Assembly (NCBI GenBank): GCA_038501785.1
Contig: JBAMJR010000031.1
Location: 15,901,001-15,965,000, forward strand
Direction of reading: 5' to 3'
DNA: 64,000 nucleotides
Origin: Myoxocephalus aenaeus
Lineage: Eukaryota; Chordata; Actinopteri; Perciformes; Cottidae
The notes beneath the pieces are model-generated. The model did not search any database and had not been told where the DNA came from. It saw only the letters and a list, made by a program, of their open reading frames with translations. Position 1 is the stretch's first letter. Each line of letters begins with the position of its first letter. Positions 48,117 through 58,977 of the stretch are shown in pieces. The position numbers were made by a program, and so were the translations under genes.

Positions 48117-49550
48117 TTAACATATTTTGATATCAGCAGTTTTAGCATCACCAGCCTTTCCAATACCGAACCATGGGAAGAGTTCCTCTGTGAAAGTGTC
48201 TCTGTGAGTGTAGATGTGAGTCATGTCTTCAAGGTCGTAGAAGGACACCTCCCCTATGTCATAGTCCAGCTGGACTCTGATCCTCTGGAGACTCTTCTTC
48301 ACTCTGATAGTCTCACCAACTACATTAATGTATTTTCCACTGTGATTAATTAAACACCAGATTCCATATTCTGGTGAAACTAGTATCTCTCCCTTCCTGT
48401 CAACTGACTCTTTAACCAAACCTACATCCCAGACAGGATGGTCTCCCACCTCCACCTCCCAGCTGTGTTTCCCTGAGCTGAAGCCCTCAGATCCATGAAC
48501 AGTGGCATACTTAGTGTTTCTCTCTGGATTGTCAGGAAGCTGCTGGTTTGTGTCTCCACGTCTCACACTGGTCAGATCATCAGACAGATAGAGAATGGGG
48601 TTTGCAGTGTTTGGGTCCAGAATGACAGGACTGAAGTGGACCTGGTCCTTCATCTTCTCCCAGACTCTGAAGGACAGGTTGCCCAGGTGTTTGGCCACAT
48701 CTATCAGCGCTCCTGAGACCAGCTGTGGATCTGACAGTGAGCTCTGGACTCTGGCTCTGGTCTGAGTGGGTTTATAACTGCTGAGGAATGACACCTTGTG
48801 TTTCTGCAGGTCTTCTTCAACAGCAGAGATGCTGTCTGACAGAGAGGAGATCTGCTCCTGAATCCTCTTCATCTCTCTGCTGATAGTCTTCCCCTTCTGC
48901 TCCTCTTCCTCCCTCAGAGCTGCCAGTCTGGACTCCTCTTCCTCTTTCAGGAACTGGTGCAGCTTGTTGAACTCTGCTCTGATCTGCCTCTCTGTGGACA
49001 ACAGCTGCTTCTTGGAGTGTTGCATCACTTCATTGTATGTTTCCTCCACTTGTTTGTGTTTGTCCCTCTTGTCCTGCAGAGACTCTAAGTCAGATCTCAG
49101 CTGGTCCTTCAGGTCACTGACTGCTTGTTCTATAGGAACCACCTTGTGACTCTGGTGGAGAGGAAACTCACAGACAGGACACACAGCTTTCTGCTCGTCC
49201 TCACAGAACCAATAAGGGACTTCTGGATGTTTTTCACACACAACCTCCTCTTTCTCCTTTTCTTGTTCCTCCTCTTTCTCCTTTTCTTGTTCCGTCTCAG
49301 GTGAAGCATTATTCTGTCTCTCAGCAAAGGAGTCAGCCAGTTCCTTCAGTGGAAAGTTCACTGCTGGTTCGTCCGTTGAGGATTTTGTTTTACAAATGGG
49401 ACAGTTTTTGTTTTCAGCTTGTTTCCAGAATATTTGCAGGCAGCTTGAACAGAAGCTGTGGTTGCAGCTCAGAGACACAGGATCTCTGAAAGTCTCTGAA
49501 CAAACGTGGCAGTTCAGGAGACTTTCAACAAGAACTATTTTCTCAGCCAT
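48117..49550 (-). CDS. TRIM-family E3 ubiquitin ligase (TRIM35-like), single exon, 477 aa
   Basis: Complete uninterrupted frame of full TRIM length. RING: C14, C17, C29, H31, C34, C37, C50, C53, the C3HC4 pattern that binds two zincs and recruits E2 enzymes. B-box 2: C105, H108, C116, C124, C127, H132, H135 with canonical spacing. Coiled coil about residues 140-255 (many heptads with E/K/Q). PRY-SPRY about 308-477, beginning VILDPNTA and containing SWEVEVGDH, the substrate or ligand-binding module. RING and B-box are joined by a linker with a tandem QEKEKEE acidic/basic repeat. The overall pattern fits the fish-expanded TRIM35-like (also labelled zinc-binding protein A33-like) group; many of these are antiviral or inflammatory regulators, which cannot be read from this sequence. 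Start chosen as the only Met directly before the RING. Confidence 0.9.
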   Translation of the reverse strand: MAEKIVLVESLLNCHVCSETFRDPVSLSCNHSFCSSCLQIFWKQAENKNCPICKTKSSTDEPAVNFPLKELADSFAERQNNASPETEQEKEKEEEQEKEKEEVVCEKHPEVPYWFCEDEQKAVCPVCEFPLHQSHKVVPIEQAVSDLKDQLRSDLESLQDKRDKHKQVEETYNEVMQHSKKQLLSTERQIRAEFNKLHQFLKEEEESRLAALREEEEQKGKTISREMKRIQEQISSLSDSISAVEEDLQKHKVSFLSSYKPTQTRARVQSSLSDPQLVSGALIDVAKHLGNLSFRVWEKMKDQVHFSPVILDPNTANPILYLSDDLTSVRRGDTNQQLPDNPERNTKYATVHGSEGFSSGKHSWEVEVGDHPVWDVGLVKESVDRKGEILVSPEYGIWCLINHSGKYINVVGETIRVKKSLQRIRVQLDYDIGEVSFYDLEDMTHIYTHRDTFTEELFPWFGIGKAGDAKTADIKIC

Positions 49551-50874
49551 TTGTCTTGGTATTTAAATGATCTTTCAACAGCAAGACTCACTAGGTTACT
49601 GTCCCGTCTCTTCACTGTTTCAAATACTCCAACCGTGTGTTTTCCAGCAGAGATCTCACTCCCTGTAATGGCGTCTCTGCTCTGTTCAACAAAGCCAAAA
49701 TCTATTTTCATGTTCACTAACCTGTGTGACAGGTGTACTTATCAGGAGGAAATGCTGCTATGTCACGTAGTCACCAGCAGATGGTGTCACGATGTCTTTC
49801 TGAGGTAAACGTTCTCTTCTTGATTAAGAAAAATACAAATTCCATATTAAAGCAGTCGTTGTTTTAAAGTTAAATCCAAAACTAACGTAACATTATAACT
49901 GATCATAAAATGCCACAAACAAGAAGACGGTTGTTGTGTTGAGGACAGAACATTTCAACAGGCTCACTGACACTAAACCAGTTGAACAACATTTTTATTT
50001 TCCGCCCAACAGGAACACGTAACAGGAAACATGTTCTGCTGACACGTCATCCAGTTTGATTACACGTTTGACATTCAGTGAAAATACAGGTACATAGTTT
50101 TTAACTAATTTTAACTCTAATATTGAACATCTGTCTGTTTTTATTCTTCTTTCTTGTTCTCAGTTATTTTGTCCTTCACTCATTCACTCACTCTCTCATC
50201 ATTTGTTGTGGGTCACAGGAGGACTTGGGTCTATCCCATCATGCATTGCTTGGAATGAGTATCATAAAAAAACTGCAAAACAAAATAACAAATATTCACT
50301 TTTGTTGTTGAAACAATCTATAAATGTTTTATCAATCTGTTTACGGTAAATATCTGAACTTCCTGTTTCATCTTTCAGTTTTCTTCCAAAAGTCCAGAGA
50401 AAAGGTGAAAATAATACGAGACACTCATAAAGAACACAAAGAGCCTTGAAAACATCATATTCAGGGAGGCAGAGTAGTTTAACAGATTCATGTTCAGTAA
50501 ACATTCTCATCATAGACCACAGGATTATTTCATATCTGTGACAGAGAAACAAGAGCTGTCAACGTGACAGTTGACGGCTTCTTGTTGTAACTTGGCAACA
50601 TGTCAGCACTCTGGTATCCACCAGGAAGTGTTCTACAAACTCTCACTAACACGTCTCTGTTGGGTCACTTGTTCAAGCAATGCACTGAAATGTCAAAGCT
50701 GCAGCAACAGGGATCTGTTCCATGGGTCTGTTCAGAGAGAGAGAGTCACTCCTGAAGGACGACCTTTGACCCACATGTTGCACAACAGTCAGCGGGAGGC
50801 TTGTGAGTCACACAACAACGAGACATGTTTAGCTGCAACATTAAAGTGATGAACACATGAATCCATTAATCAGT
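49551..50874. other. Spacer upstream of the TRIM gene
   Basis: No exon recognised. I looked for an ISRE close to the TRIM start on the minus strand and did not find a clean one. Confidence 0.45.
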
Positions 50875-52497
50875 GGCGGCCGGCCAATAGAGGGCAACGG
50901 GGCTTGGCCCCACCCACCTTGAGCCACCCCCAATTTTTTTTTAACAATTAGTATTAATTATAACAATTATAAAAATAGTAGTAATATTAATTATACAAAT
51001 TGTCAATATATTTGTGTTTTTGAGCTATGGAATATACCCAGTAATATTTGTAAAATAGGATATCTGCGCCAAATATATGCTTTTCCTGCTTGTCCTCCTC
51101 TGCTCATGCACCTCTGAGCTGCTCCCGTGCACGTCTCTGCTGCTAGTGCACGTCTCTGCTGCTAGTGCACGTCTCTGCTCCCGTGCACGTCGTGGGGCTC
51201 GATCGATTCTGCCCAAGGAAGATGGGTCTAATACGCAGTTTAACCAATCACTGATTAAAGAAATAAATGAATGACATACAATTTATCCAATCAGCGCTCT
51301 AAAAACGACTTCCGGGAGGGCTATTCTCATCAAGCCCACCTGTGCGCGTTCCCGTGTCTCTCTTCTCTCAGGGCTCGTGTCTCGTTCTCATCTCGCATGT
51401 TCTTGTCACGCCGGTCTCTTGTGTTCTCGCCGGCTTCTCTTCTCTCGCAGCGCAATTTGAATGTCATGACAATAGAACATCCCAGCACCAGCGCTACTCT
51501 TGCTAGAAGACTCAACCCTAACTAGATCACATCTCTCCTCCAAGGCCCGTTTGAGAGAAGAACTATGGCAGAGAAACTCCTGGTCCCAGATCAGCTCCTG
51601 AACTCAGCAGACAACAGACCAGCGTGAAAGGGAAGCAGGCGGCCATGTTGGACCGTATGATGTCGGTTTTAAGGGATTACAAGTAAAGAACGCTGATTTT
51701 ATCGCCATTCAAGCTGACGAGATGACTGACTGACCCACTGTCAGCTGATGCTACGCTACAGCGACGCTAAGATCCATATGCCGGTGTTACGGTTTAACTT
51801 TCTAGATAAGACGTAGCTGTCCTCGTGAATACTGTGTTGTTTAATTTTTCAATACAGTGTCAAACCTTCTCATATACATATACAAATTAAACAATGCGGA
51901 TTTCACGAGGACAGCTACATGTTGTCTTCCTATTCTCAACAGCTGTCGTAACTACGAAAACGACTGAAAGTCGCCAGTTAACAGGGTCACCTGTTAAACC
52001 GTAACACGGCCTCTGTTACAGCTGATAAAAGAGGAAACACGTTTGTTTATTTTCTTTTACACTAAGTGCTGTACTGGCAATGGCATCGGCGGCCTTAACA
52101 GGAACACGGGTTTTAAATGGGATTGTTATTGTTATTTTTATTACTGTTATTTTGTCGGCTGTGTATAATGTGACCGGGAGGAAGTGACGCGAGGGGTTTG
52201 TTTTGGTCGGAATTCTGACGTCTGGCGAAGCAGTCGGCACTTGGAGGGTTCAGGACGGCGCTTATATATATATGATATTATAGTGAATATTATTATACGA
52301 TATATATATATATATTAATATACTGAATTATATGAATAAGATGTCCTTATTATGTCAGTGTTGGAATAATTGATATAAAACCTAAAAACTGCAAAGTAGT
52401 AATGCGTTTTTTGATACCTTTTTTTAGCATTGAATCATACTAGGATGTTTGCTGAAATTGATTGGCTAGCCCTACCCAAAAAAATAATCCACCAGCC
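50875..52497 (+). mobile_element. Decayed hAT-like transposon
   Basis: It begins CAGTGGCGGCCGGCC and ends CCACCAGCCGCCACTG, imperfect terminal inverted repeats with hAT-type CAGTGG ends. Near 51695 the reading FIAIQADEMTD followed by a stop resembles the start of a transposase catalytic region of ZMYM/DUF4371-like hAT relatives ('DETTD'). Frames are broken throughout. I could not find a matching 8-bp target duplication, so the ends may be displaced. A 19-bp tandem repeat (gtgcacgtctctgctgcta, about three copies) lies at 51126-51190 and a nested palindromic element at 51783-52009. Confidence 0.55.
51783..52009. mobile_element. Nested palindromic element (MITE-like)
   Basis: Outer arms cggtgttacggtttaac and gttaaaccgtaacacgg are reverse complements, as are the inner arms gtagctgtcctcgtgaa (about 51811) and ttcacgaggacagctac (about 51902). 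The element is about 227 bp and carries no coding frame. Confidence 0.7.
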
Positions 52498-53300
52498 GCC
52501 ACTGCTCTGGACCGAGCCATGATCTGGATCCAGTTTGTCAGGAGACACAAGGGAGCTGCTCACTAAAGGACCGACTCCTCCAAGACGTCCTGGATCCAGC
52601 AGCACTCCATCGATGTGATCACACTGTGGTCTGTGATGATGATGTCACTGATTTGAGTTTTAATGGTTAAATATTTGTGGTTTAAAGTGATCGAAGGAAA
52701 AGAGAAGTTGACTAAGGCTGCGGTCGAATAGTCAAATAATGACCTCCTAACGTCTAACCCTAAGCACTTTTCCTTAACCTCTGTGAAAACGTCACGGGGT
52801 CAAGGAAAGATGGGAAGGAGAATTCATGAGGAGTTAGGACAAGACACCCGAGGTGTTTGGCAAATCTGACTCCACTTTCACTAAGCCACGTAGTTATGAC
52901 GCGACGGCAGGCGATGTTAGTGACGTCAGTCTGCAGCGTTGAAACTACAATGTTGTAGTCCATCTCGGACCACAATAAAGCGCATCTTAAATACTTCGTC
53001 CGTCTTCTTACAGTGTTGCGTCATGCAGACGACATAAACAACCCGGTTCATGGTATTTACATGATCTGCGTTTGATGGTCATGATCGTCTGTTCTCGTGA
53101 ACGGCCGAATGATACGTCACTTTAAATGTTGCCGCCCCAAGGAATTGTGGGTCGACATTATTTTGTTTTTTGTTTTTTTCAGGCAACTGAAAACGCGACC
53201 CACTAGTGGGTCGCGAATCACTGCATTATACAATAAACACAGCGCAATTTATAGGAACATATTCCATTTACAATAGAATGTCAAATAAAAATAAAGTAAA
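52498..53300. other. Spacer with a possible repeat
   Basis: No gene seen. About 52716-53160 (ggctgcggtcgaatagtcaa ... caaggaattgtgggtc) has the look of an interspersed fish element but I cannot classify it. A perfect 20-bp palindrome is at 53195-53214. Confidence 0.35.
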
Positions 53301-53301
53301 A

Positions 53302-53392
53302 CTGACTCTTTAGTCAAACATACAACAGGATGGTCTCCCACCTCCACCTCCAGCTGTGTTTCCCTGCTGAAGCCCTCAGACGCAGCCTCCAC
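53302..53392 (-). pseudogene. TRIM PRY-SPRY fragment, decayed
   Basis: About 90 bp on the minus strand match codons for the GFSSGKHSWEVEVGDH to LVKESV stretch of the TRIM gene at 48117-49550, with small deletions (one base in the cctccagctg region, three or more in ccctgctgaag). Neither the rest of the SPRY domain nor RING/B-box is present, so this is a leftover of a lost tandem TRIM copy. Confidence 0.75.
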
Positions 53393-53399
53393 TCAGAAA

Positions 53400-55642
53400 C
53401 ACAGTCAAGCCAGCCCGCACGTGTTGTTTAGGTCCCCGGATGTACAGACATTACGGTAAGAGCGTAAGAACTGACTTCTTACCGTAAGGCCGAGTACATA
53501 CCGGTACTTGAGAAACACGTGCGCTGAGCGAAGCAGCGATATTACACTCCCTTTATTCTCACACAAGCGGCAAAAGCATCACAGAGTTTAAGATCTTCTC
53601 TAGAAAATAACTTATGAAATAAATGAGACAAAGCCGAGGAGAGATGTCATGAATTATTCCAGATTCTTGTCATGTCATTCTACTCCAATTACGACAGAGC
53701 TGTAATGCTCTGTATTGTGATATTTATGTATACAGTCATATCTCTTTTTTGTTGCATTTTACGGAGAATATTTACGAATGATTAATTATAATTGATTACT
53801 TGTACAGTCTCAGTGTCTTCCCTGCATAAAGGTTTCTTTATACCTTTAAGTCTTCACTTGAGTTTCTGAACCAAGGATGTGAGCAGGCGGGTCGTTATCG
53901 CGGAGTTTAATAATTCCTAATTGTGTTATTTATGAATATGAAATGTTGTAAATGCGGCTGCCACAATGGATGGGGCTAGCGTCTGATGAACATGATATAT
54001 TTCCAATCTGCAGCGTGAGATCCACGTGGACAGGTCGATGATGACTGTGGCCAATAGCGCTGATAATAAAAGGCTCATGCTTGAATTTGTCTCTCAAGCA
54101 AAACAGATGAGAACCTTGAATGCGTTCAACCAGGTGTGACAACTCTTTCAGTGGTTTCATAGAAAACTCACATGGAAAGGACTTGAATTAAGTCAATCAA
54201 AACAAGTAATGTTTAAGAACACAATACGTTTCTAAATAGTGTCTTTTATTCATCTAAATAGAGACCGGTCTTTACTGAATGAATACAGCCCACATGGTTA
54301 ACCCCCTGTCGAGACAGCAATGGGCTGTAATGCGTCGCAAAGCGCACTTCATTCAAACCTCCAAAAAAAGTGACGTCTGCAGCAATCAGCTGGAAGACGT
54401 CGCATGTCTCAGTCTTGTCATACGATCTTCACAACACAAGACTGAACTCACCGAAAAGTCGCTATCGTGGCTAAAGACAGTCTCTCGTTCCCGCAGTGGT
54501 GTAATGTTCACCATTCAGTTCCTCTTTTATACTGTTTAGACGTTTAAAGTCTTCAGGCGTGTTCCAGATGATGCAATGCGGCTGCGTCACCGTCATTAGC
54601 GGCGCAAGCAAGAGGCGAGGACGCGAGTTTGTGCAAAGAATGTGCGCTTTATGATTCACAAGGATTTTGACGAGCTGTTGCTTCCAGATATTATTAGAAT
54701 ACCAGATTTTACGAGATGTAAATGATGAACTTTAAAAACATACTTCTTTATTATCATAATAAGATAACGCATGTACATGCAGTGTGCAGCACAGTGCACA
54801 TGCGCAGTCCTGGCTTGGGGCTCCGCACAATAACATGATGTAAACAAACACTATTTATATCAGGAGGGGAAACACTATTCCCATTATTAATAATAATAAT
54901 CTAAAATATTGGATTAAACAGTAATCATTTTTACCTTCTAACAGTTTAAAGAAGTTGAGAGGGGAAATGTCTCTTAATCTGCAAAGTAAGTTATCTGTCA
55001 AGTAAACATAGTTCAGTAAAAAGTGCAATCAATACTACAAATAAACGCGCAATAACAATATGATTTCCCCTGAAATGAAATGGAGTAATAATCAAAATAA
55101 AATTGGGAACAAGCTATTACTGTTACTCGGTGAACAGATATATTATTAACAATAGAATATAACTATTCATAGAAAATAGTTTGACTCTGTTTATATAAAA
55201 TACTAAAAAGGCTCATCACCAAGGTCATTGGTCATTTATTATTTGTATTATTATTAAAATATTGACAATACACAACATGCACAAACACACATGTACAAAG
55301 ACAAATCAGGTGACAGAATAACAAACATTCAGTCATGTTCAGTCAGCTGGAGTCTGTCCGTTAATCTGCTGATTCAAAATGTAAGAGTGTTCGTTATGAA
55401 AGAGTTTGACCTATCAGAATTACGATATGTGTGTTGACATTGTAGTAATATATATATATATATATACATAAAAATAAGTAGGCTTAAGGTTAACTTAAAA
55501 ATACAAACATTATACATTTTGATCTTAAAGATATATAAAGATAACTTAAGATAATAATAGAACAGTTTAGACGTTGCCGTTAAAAATATGAATATAAGAG
55601 AAAACTGTTTAAACGTGGCAAGTAATTAAAGGTTTGTGCTTT

Positions 55643-55698
<56 letters not shown>

Positions 55699-55960
55699 GT
55701 GTTGTATCACAATACGTGTTGCAGAGACGGGTTGTGTAAGGTTTACAACTCACAGCTGTACTGAATAGCACCAGATCACTGACAAATACAATACAAATAA
55801 CTAGTATTAATCAAATAAAAATATATATTTGAGAAATATGAGAAAAATAATGAATATGTCTCTCTTTTAGTATTGCTCAATCGCACGCAAGGACGCACGC
55901 ACGCATGCACGCACGCACGTCAGTGAATGCCATGGAAACCGGACCGAGGCTACTTCAGGG
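53400..55960. other. AT-rich spacer with microsatellites
   Basis: No exon recognised. Contains a 10-bp stem hairpin ttacggtaag/cttaccgtaa at 53451-53487, (TA)n at about 55449-55466, a (CT)n run at 55649-55695 and an ACGC-rich run at about 55885-55918. Confidence 0.5.
55649..55695. repeat. (CT)n microsatellite
   Basis: Uninterrupted CT run of more than 20 units. Confidence 0.95.
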
Positions 55961-56062
55961 CCGCGGCGGTTCTGATTCGTCCCTTTACACTTTGGACTTT
56001 GACATGAGCAGCTGACAACCTCCTGTGAACCCAAAACTGTAAAGAAAACTCTTTGAGTTTGA

Positions 56063-56075
56063 GAGAAACGAAACT
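56063..56075. promoter_or_regulatory. ISRE motif near the start of the acidic-protein gene
   Basis: GAGAAACGAAACT, the reverse complement of AGTTTCGTTTCTC, fits the interferon-stimulated response element AGTTTCNNTTTC without mismatch. It lies 123 bases before the splice donor of the presumed 5' noncoding exon and so close to the transcription start. Function is inferred. Confidence 0.55.
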
Positions 56076-56198
56076 TGTTGGCGAACAGAACAGAACTATC
56101 GTGAGGACCAGCAGAGACCCAAAGAGGACTTCAGTGGTCTGAACATCGAGAGAGAGCCCTGAAGGGACCAGGCTGGGAGTTGGACCAGAGCTGTGCAG
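56076..56198 (+). other. Probable 5' noncoding exon of the acidic-protein gene
   Basis: A strong donor, ctgtgcag|gtaaga, follows 56198. The matching acceptor, cctttccctctcag, ends at 57222, so the intron would be 1024 bp. The transcription start is not visible; I set the left border arbitrarily just after the ISRE. Confidence 0.5.
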
Positions 56199-57239
56199 GT
56201 AAGACCACTTTTAGATGTCATTTAGCTTTTTTTATATCAATAAATTAAGGGTTAAATCCTTAAAAGTGTTCTCAGTTTAGAAATCAGTGAAACCTTTTGA
56301 GTTTCTAGGTTAAAAGGTCACAGAATGTTGTCTGGCCTGTAAAAGGATATTTGATCGACAGGATGTCTTAAGAATTGCGGGAGATGTGTGGAATGTGGTA
56401 ACGATTATTATAGAGGTTCAAAAACCAAGTTATTTTGGGTTTAAGGTATCAAAACGTCGAAGTTTAACATTGAAATGTCAGAAACAAAATGGCGCCTGAG
56501 CCCTTTTTTTAGAATTCTAAAATATGTCCGTTCGGGGGCGTTCGATCGAATCCAGCGTCACGTGACCTGCAGGTGACTCTGAGTTGGTTTGTTTTGACTG
56601 TGGAAACGTGACTTACAAACATCTGCTCTTTTTACTTCATCATATTCAATAAATGATTTATTTAACATTTGAAATGCACTTTGCTCGTTGTTGAGATATA
56701 CTTTGTTTTCGGGGCACGAGAGAGCGATCTGTTAAGTCATTATGGGACTGCATGTGCGCGTGCTGCCTGCAGCATCTCATCCACGCGCTGTAATGTGCAC
56801 CTCATAAACTGAGAGAATAATCAGTTATAAACGAAAGAGGTGACTGTGGTCATGTCGGATTAATATCGCCATGTTTCACTGTGCGTCATATATATATATA
56901 TTTATATATATATATTAGTCAAAATGTCCATCTTTGTGAAAACGTTTTTTTCAATAAAATGTAATAACAACAATGTTCATTAAGTGTCACATGCATTAAT
57001 TGATTCTGATTCCCTCATCTGTTTAAACTAACAGAGGCAGAACTGCACTATGTTTGATATTACTGTTTAAAGTTTAAAGGCACAGCCTCTTGTGTGTTGT
57101 CTGTCGTTGTTATGGATATATGCTGTCGTTTTTCTCTATTTTAAACTTTGATTATTGCTCAATGTAATCCAGAAATATTTAATGTTATGGGAAATCCTTA
57201 CGTTTGAACCTTTCCCTCTCAGCTGGTGTGAACTACATC

Positions 57240-58034
57240 ATGGAGCGTCCTGCAAGACCCCCCGTCAGGATCGCCTTAGATGACCAAGGTAATGAAGGTG
57301 AGTATGATCTTGCATTTGTGAATGGTCATTTTCTGTTTGGTGTTTGGGAACAGGGGGTGTTCATTCGCCAGCTCCTCCATGGCGAACGCCTAGAGAACGA
57401 CGAGGGAGAGGACGGCGAGGGACACTGGGAGGACGGAGACTGGGAGGACGGACACTGGGAGGACGACGAGGAAGACTGGGAGAGCGAAGATTCCGGATAC
57501 GGCTCCATGGGCTCTTCCTTTTCTTCCTCCTCGGAAGAAGACGAAGAGGACGAAGGGGAGGAAGACGATGAAGAAGCGGTAGAAGAGGAGGAAGAAGAAG
57601 ATGAAGATGACCCTGTCCCCCAGCGGTTCCCACCTGGCCATCCTCTCACCCTCCCTTTTGGCGTGGCGCCCCCAGCCCTCCAGAGGTCAGAAGAGTCTGC
57701 ACCCTCCACGTTAGGCCTCGGATCCTCCGCCAAGAGGACCAGAGAAGAGGACTACAGAGAGTCTGCACCCTCCAGGTCAGGCCTCGGATCCTCCGCCAAG
57801 AGGACCAGAGAAGAGGACTACAGAGAGTCTGCACCCTCCAGGTCAGGCCTCGGATCCTCCGCCAAGAGGACCAGAGAAGAGGACTACGGAGAGTCTGCAC
57901 CCTCCAGGTCAGGCCTCGGATCCTCCGCCAAGAGGACCAGAGAAGAGGACTACGGAGAGTCTGAGCCCTCCACGTCAGACCTCGGATCCTTCAGAAGATA
58001 CTGGCAGAGGGATGAGGACAGCGACTCGGATTGA
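57240..58034 (+). CDS. Unrecognised highly acidic protein with 22-residue tandem repeats, 264 aa
   Basis: I do not recognise this family. The frame starts at the ATG 18 bases after the acceptor at 57222 and runs to TGA. Residues 1-51 are ordinary in composition (ALDDQGNEGEYDLAFVNGHF, FGVWEQGVFIRQLLHGERL) and may fold. Residues 52-128 are almost wholly Asp, Glu, Gly, Ser and Trp. Residues 152-239 are four 22-residue repeats of the type ESAPSRSGLGSSAKRTREED, each with a small basic KR patch, encoded by near-identical 66-bp units at 57693, 57759, 57825 and 57891; a partial unit follows and the chain ends DEDSDSD. No signal peptide or membrane segment. An acidic tract with interspersed KR patches would suit a nuclear, histone- or RNA-associated protein, but that is a guess. 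ISRE upstream. Confidence 0.72.
   Translation: MERPARPPVRIALDDQGNEGEYDLAFVNGHFLFGVWEQGVFIRQLLHGERLENDEGEDGEGHWEDGDWEDGHWEDDEEDWESEDSGYGSMGSSFSSSSEEDEEDEGEEDDEEAVEEEEEEDEDDPVPQRFPPGHPLTLPFGVAPPALQRSEESAPSTLGLGSSAKRTREEDYRESAPSRSGLGSSAKRTREEDYRESAPSRSGLGSSAKRTREEDYGESAPSRSGLGSSAKRTREEDYGESEPSTSDLGSFRRYWQRDEDSDSD
57693..57990 (+). repeat. 66-bp coding tandem repeat, four full units and a partial
   Basis: Units begin gagtctgcaccctccaggtc and are nearly identical; the period is a multiple of three so the frame is kept. Copy number is probably polymorphic. Confidence 0.95.
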
Positions 58035-58185
58035 GACCGACAGCCTGTTTGCTGCAGGATTGTAAAACCTTTAAGTCTGGCAGGACTGATAAAGCACCAG
58101 ACAGCCTTCCCTCTCGTCTGGCGGGGTTGGCAATAGGTAGCATCCTGCAGCAGAGGTTTTTGTGCGGAACGTCCTGAAGAAGCTT

Positions 58186-58580
58186 CGCTGAGGAGGAAGA
58201 ACAAGATGAAGATGACCCTCTCTCCCAGCGGTTCCACTCAGAGTTTCTGGCAGGATCTGCAGCATCCAAGTCCCTTCCCCCTCCATATCTTTTCACCCTC
58301 CCTTTCGGCGTGGTGCCCCCAGTCCCCCAGAGTTCAGAAGAGGCTGCGCCCTCCACGTCAGGCCTCGGATCCTCCACAAACAGAAGACACTGTCTGTGGG
58401 ATGAGGACAGCGACTCGGATTGAGACCGACAGCCTGTTTGCTGCAGGATTGTAAAACCTTTAAGTCTGGCAGAACTGATAAAGCACCAGACAGCCTTCCC
58501 TCTCGTCTGGCGGGGTTGGCAATAGGTAGCATCCTGCAGCAGAGGTTTTTGTGCGGAACGTCCTGAAGAAGCTCCGCCCC
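58186..58580 (+). pseudogene. Partial tandem duplicate of the 3' half of the acidic-protein gene
   Basis: Matches the region from the end of the acidic tract (gatgaagatgaccctctctcccag) through the stop codon and 3' UTR of the gene just upstream, offset 389 bp at the stop. The 66-bp repeats are absent and about 45 bp are inserted. The C-terminal frame is still open from about 58187 to the same DEDSDSD ending at 58424, but an upstream in-frame stop and the lack of an ATG or clear acceptor argue against an independent gene. The two 3' UTR copies (58035-58185, 58424-58574) differ at only one base before the junction. Confidence 0.7.
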
Positions 58581-58977
58581 CAGTTGTGTACTTTGGAGTT
58601 TGGACTTGGGAGTCCAGACTTTTGTGTGGGGTGCTGCAGGAGTATGGGGAGCTGGACCCGTTGCAACGGGCTATCCGGTCTCTGTACGACTGCAGTTGGA
58701 GCTGTGTTCGTATTCTCGGCATTAAGTCTGTTAAACTGTGAATGGTTGTTATTCTGTTGTGTATTTTTCTTCATAAAGTGTAGGTGTCTTTCCCAGAACA
58801 ACACTTAATACCAGCAATAGCACGAGTCCCCTGAAAGTGTCACTTAACAGTTATTCAAAGATTGTTCATTTTACTCTCTCTGTTTATTTTCATAGTTAGG
58901 TGAAGGTGGCTGAACCAGACAGATGTGTGGTAAAAACTACTAACGTTAAGAAAAGTCTCCAAGTCTCTTTTACTCAG

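Noticed and set aside
53451..53487. 10-bp stem hairpin ttacggtaag/cttaccgtaa
   Set aside because: Real inverted repeat but too short and isolated to assign any function.
57326..57733. Antisense frames opposite the acidic-protein gene
   Set aside because: Ser/Pro/Arg-rich shadows of a Glu/Asp-rich coding strand.
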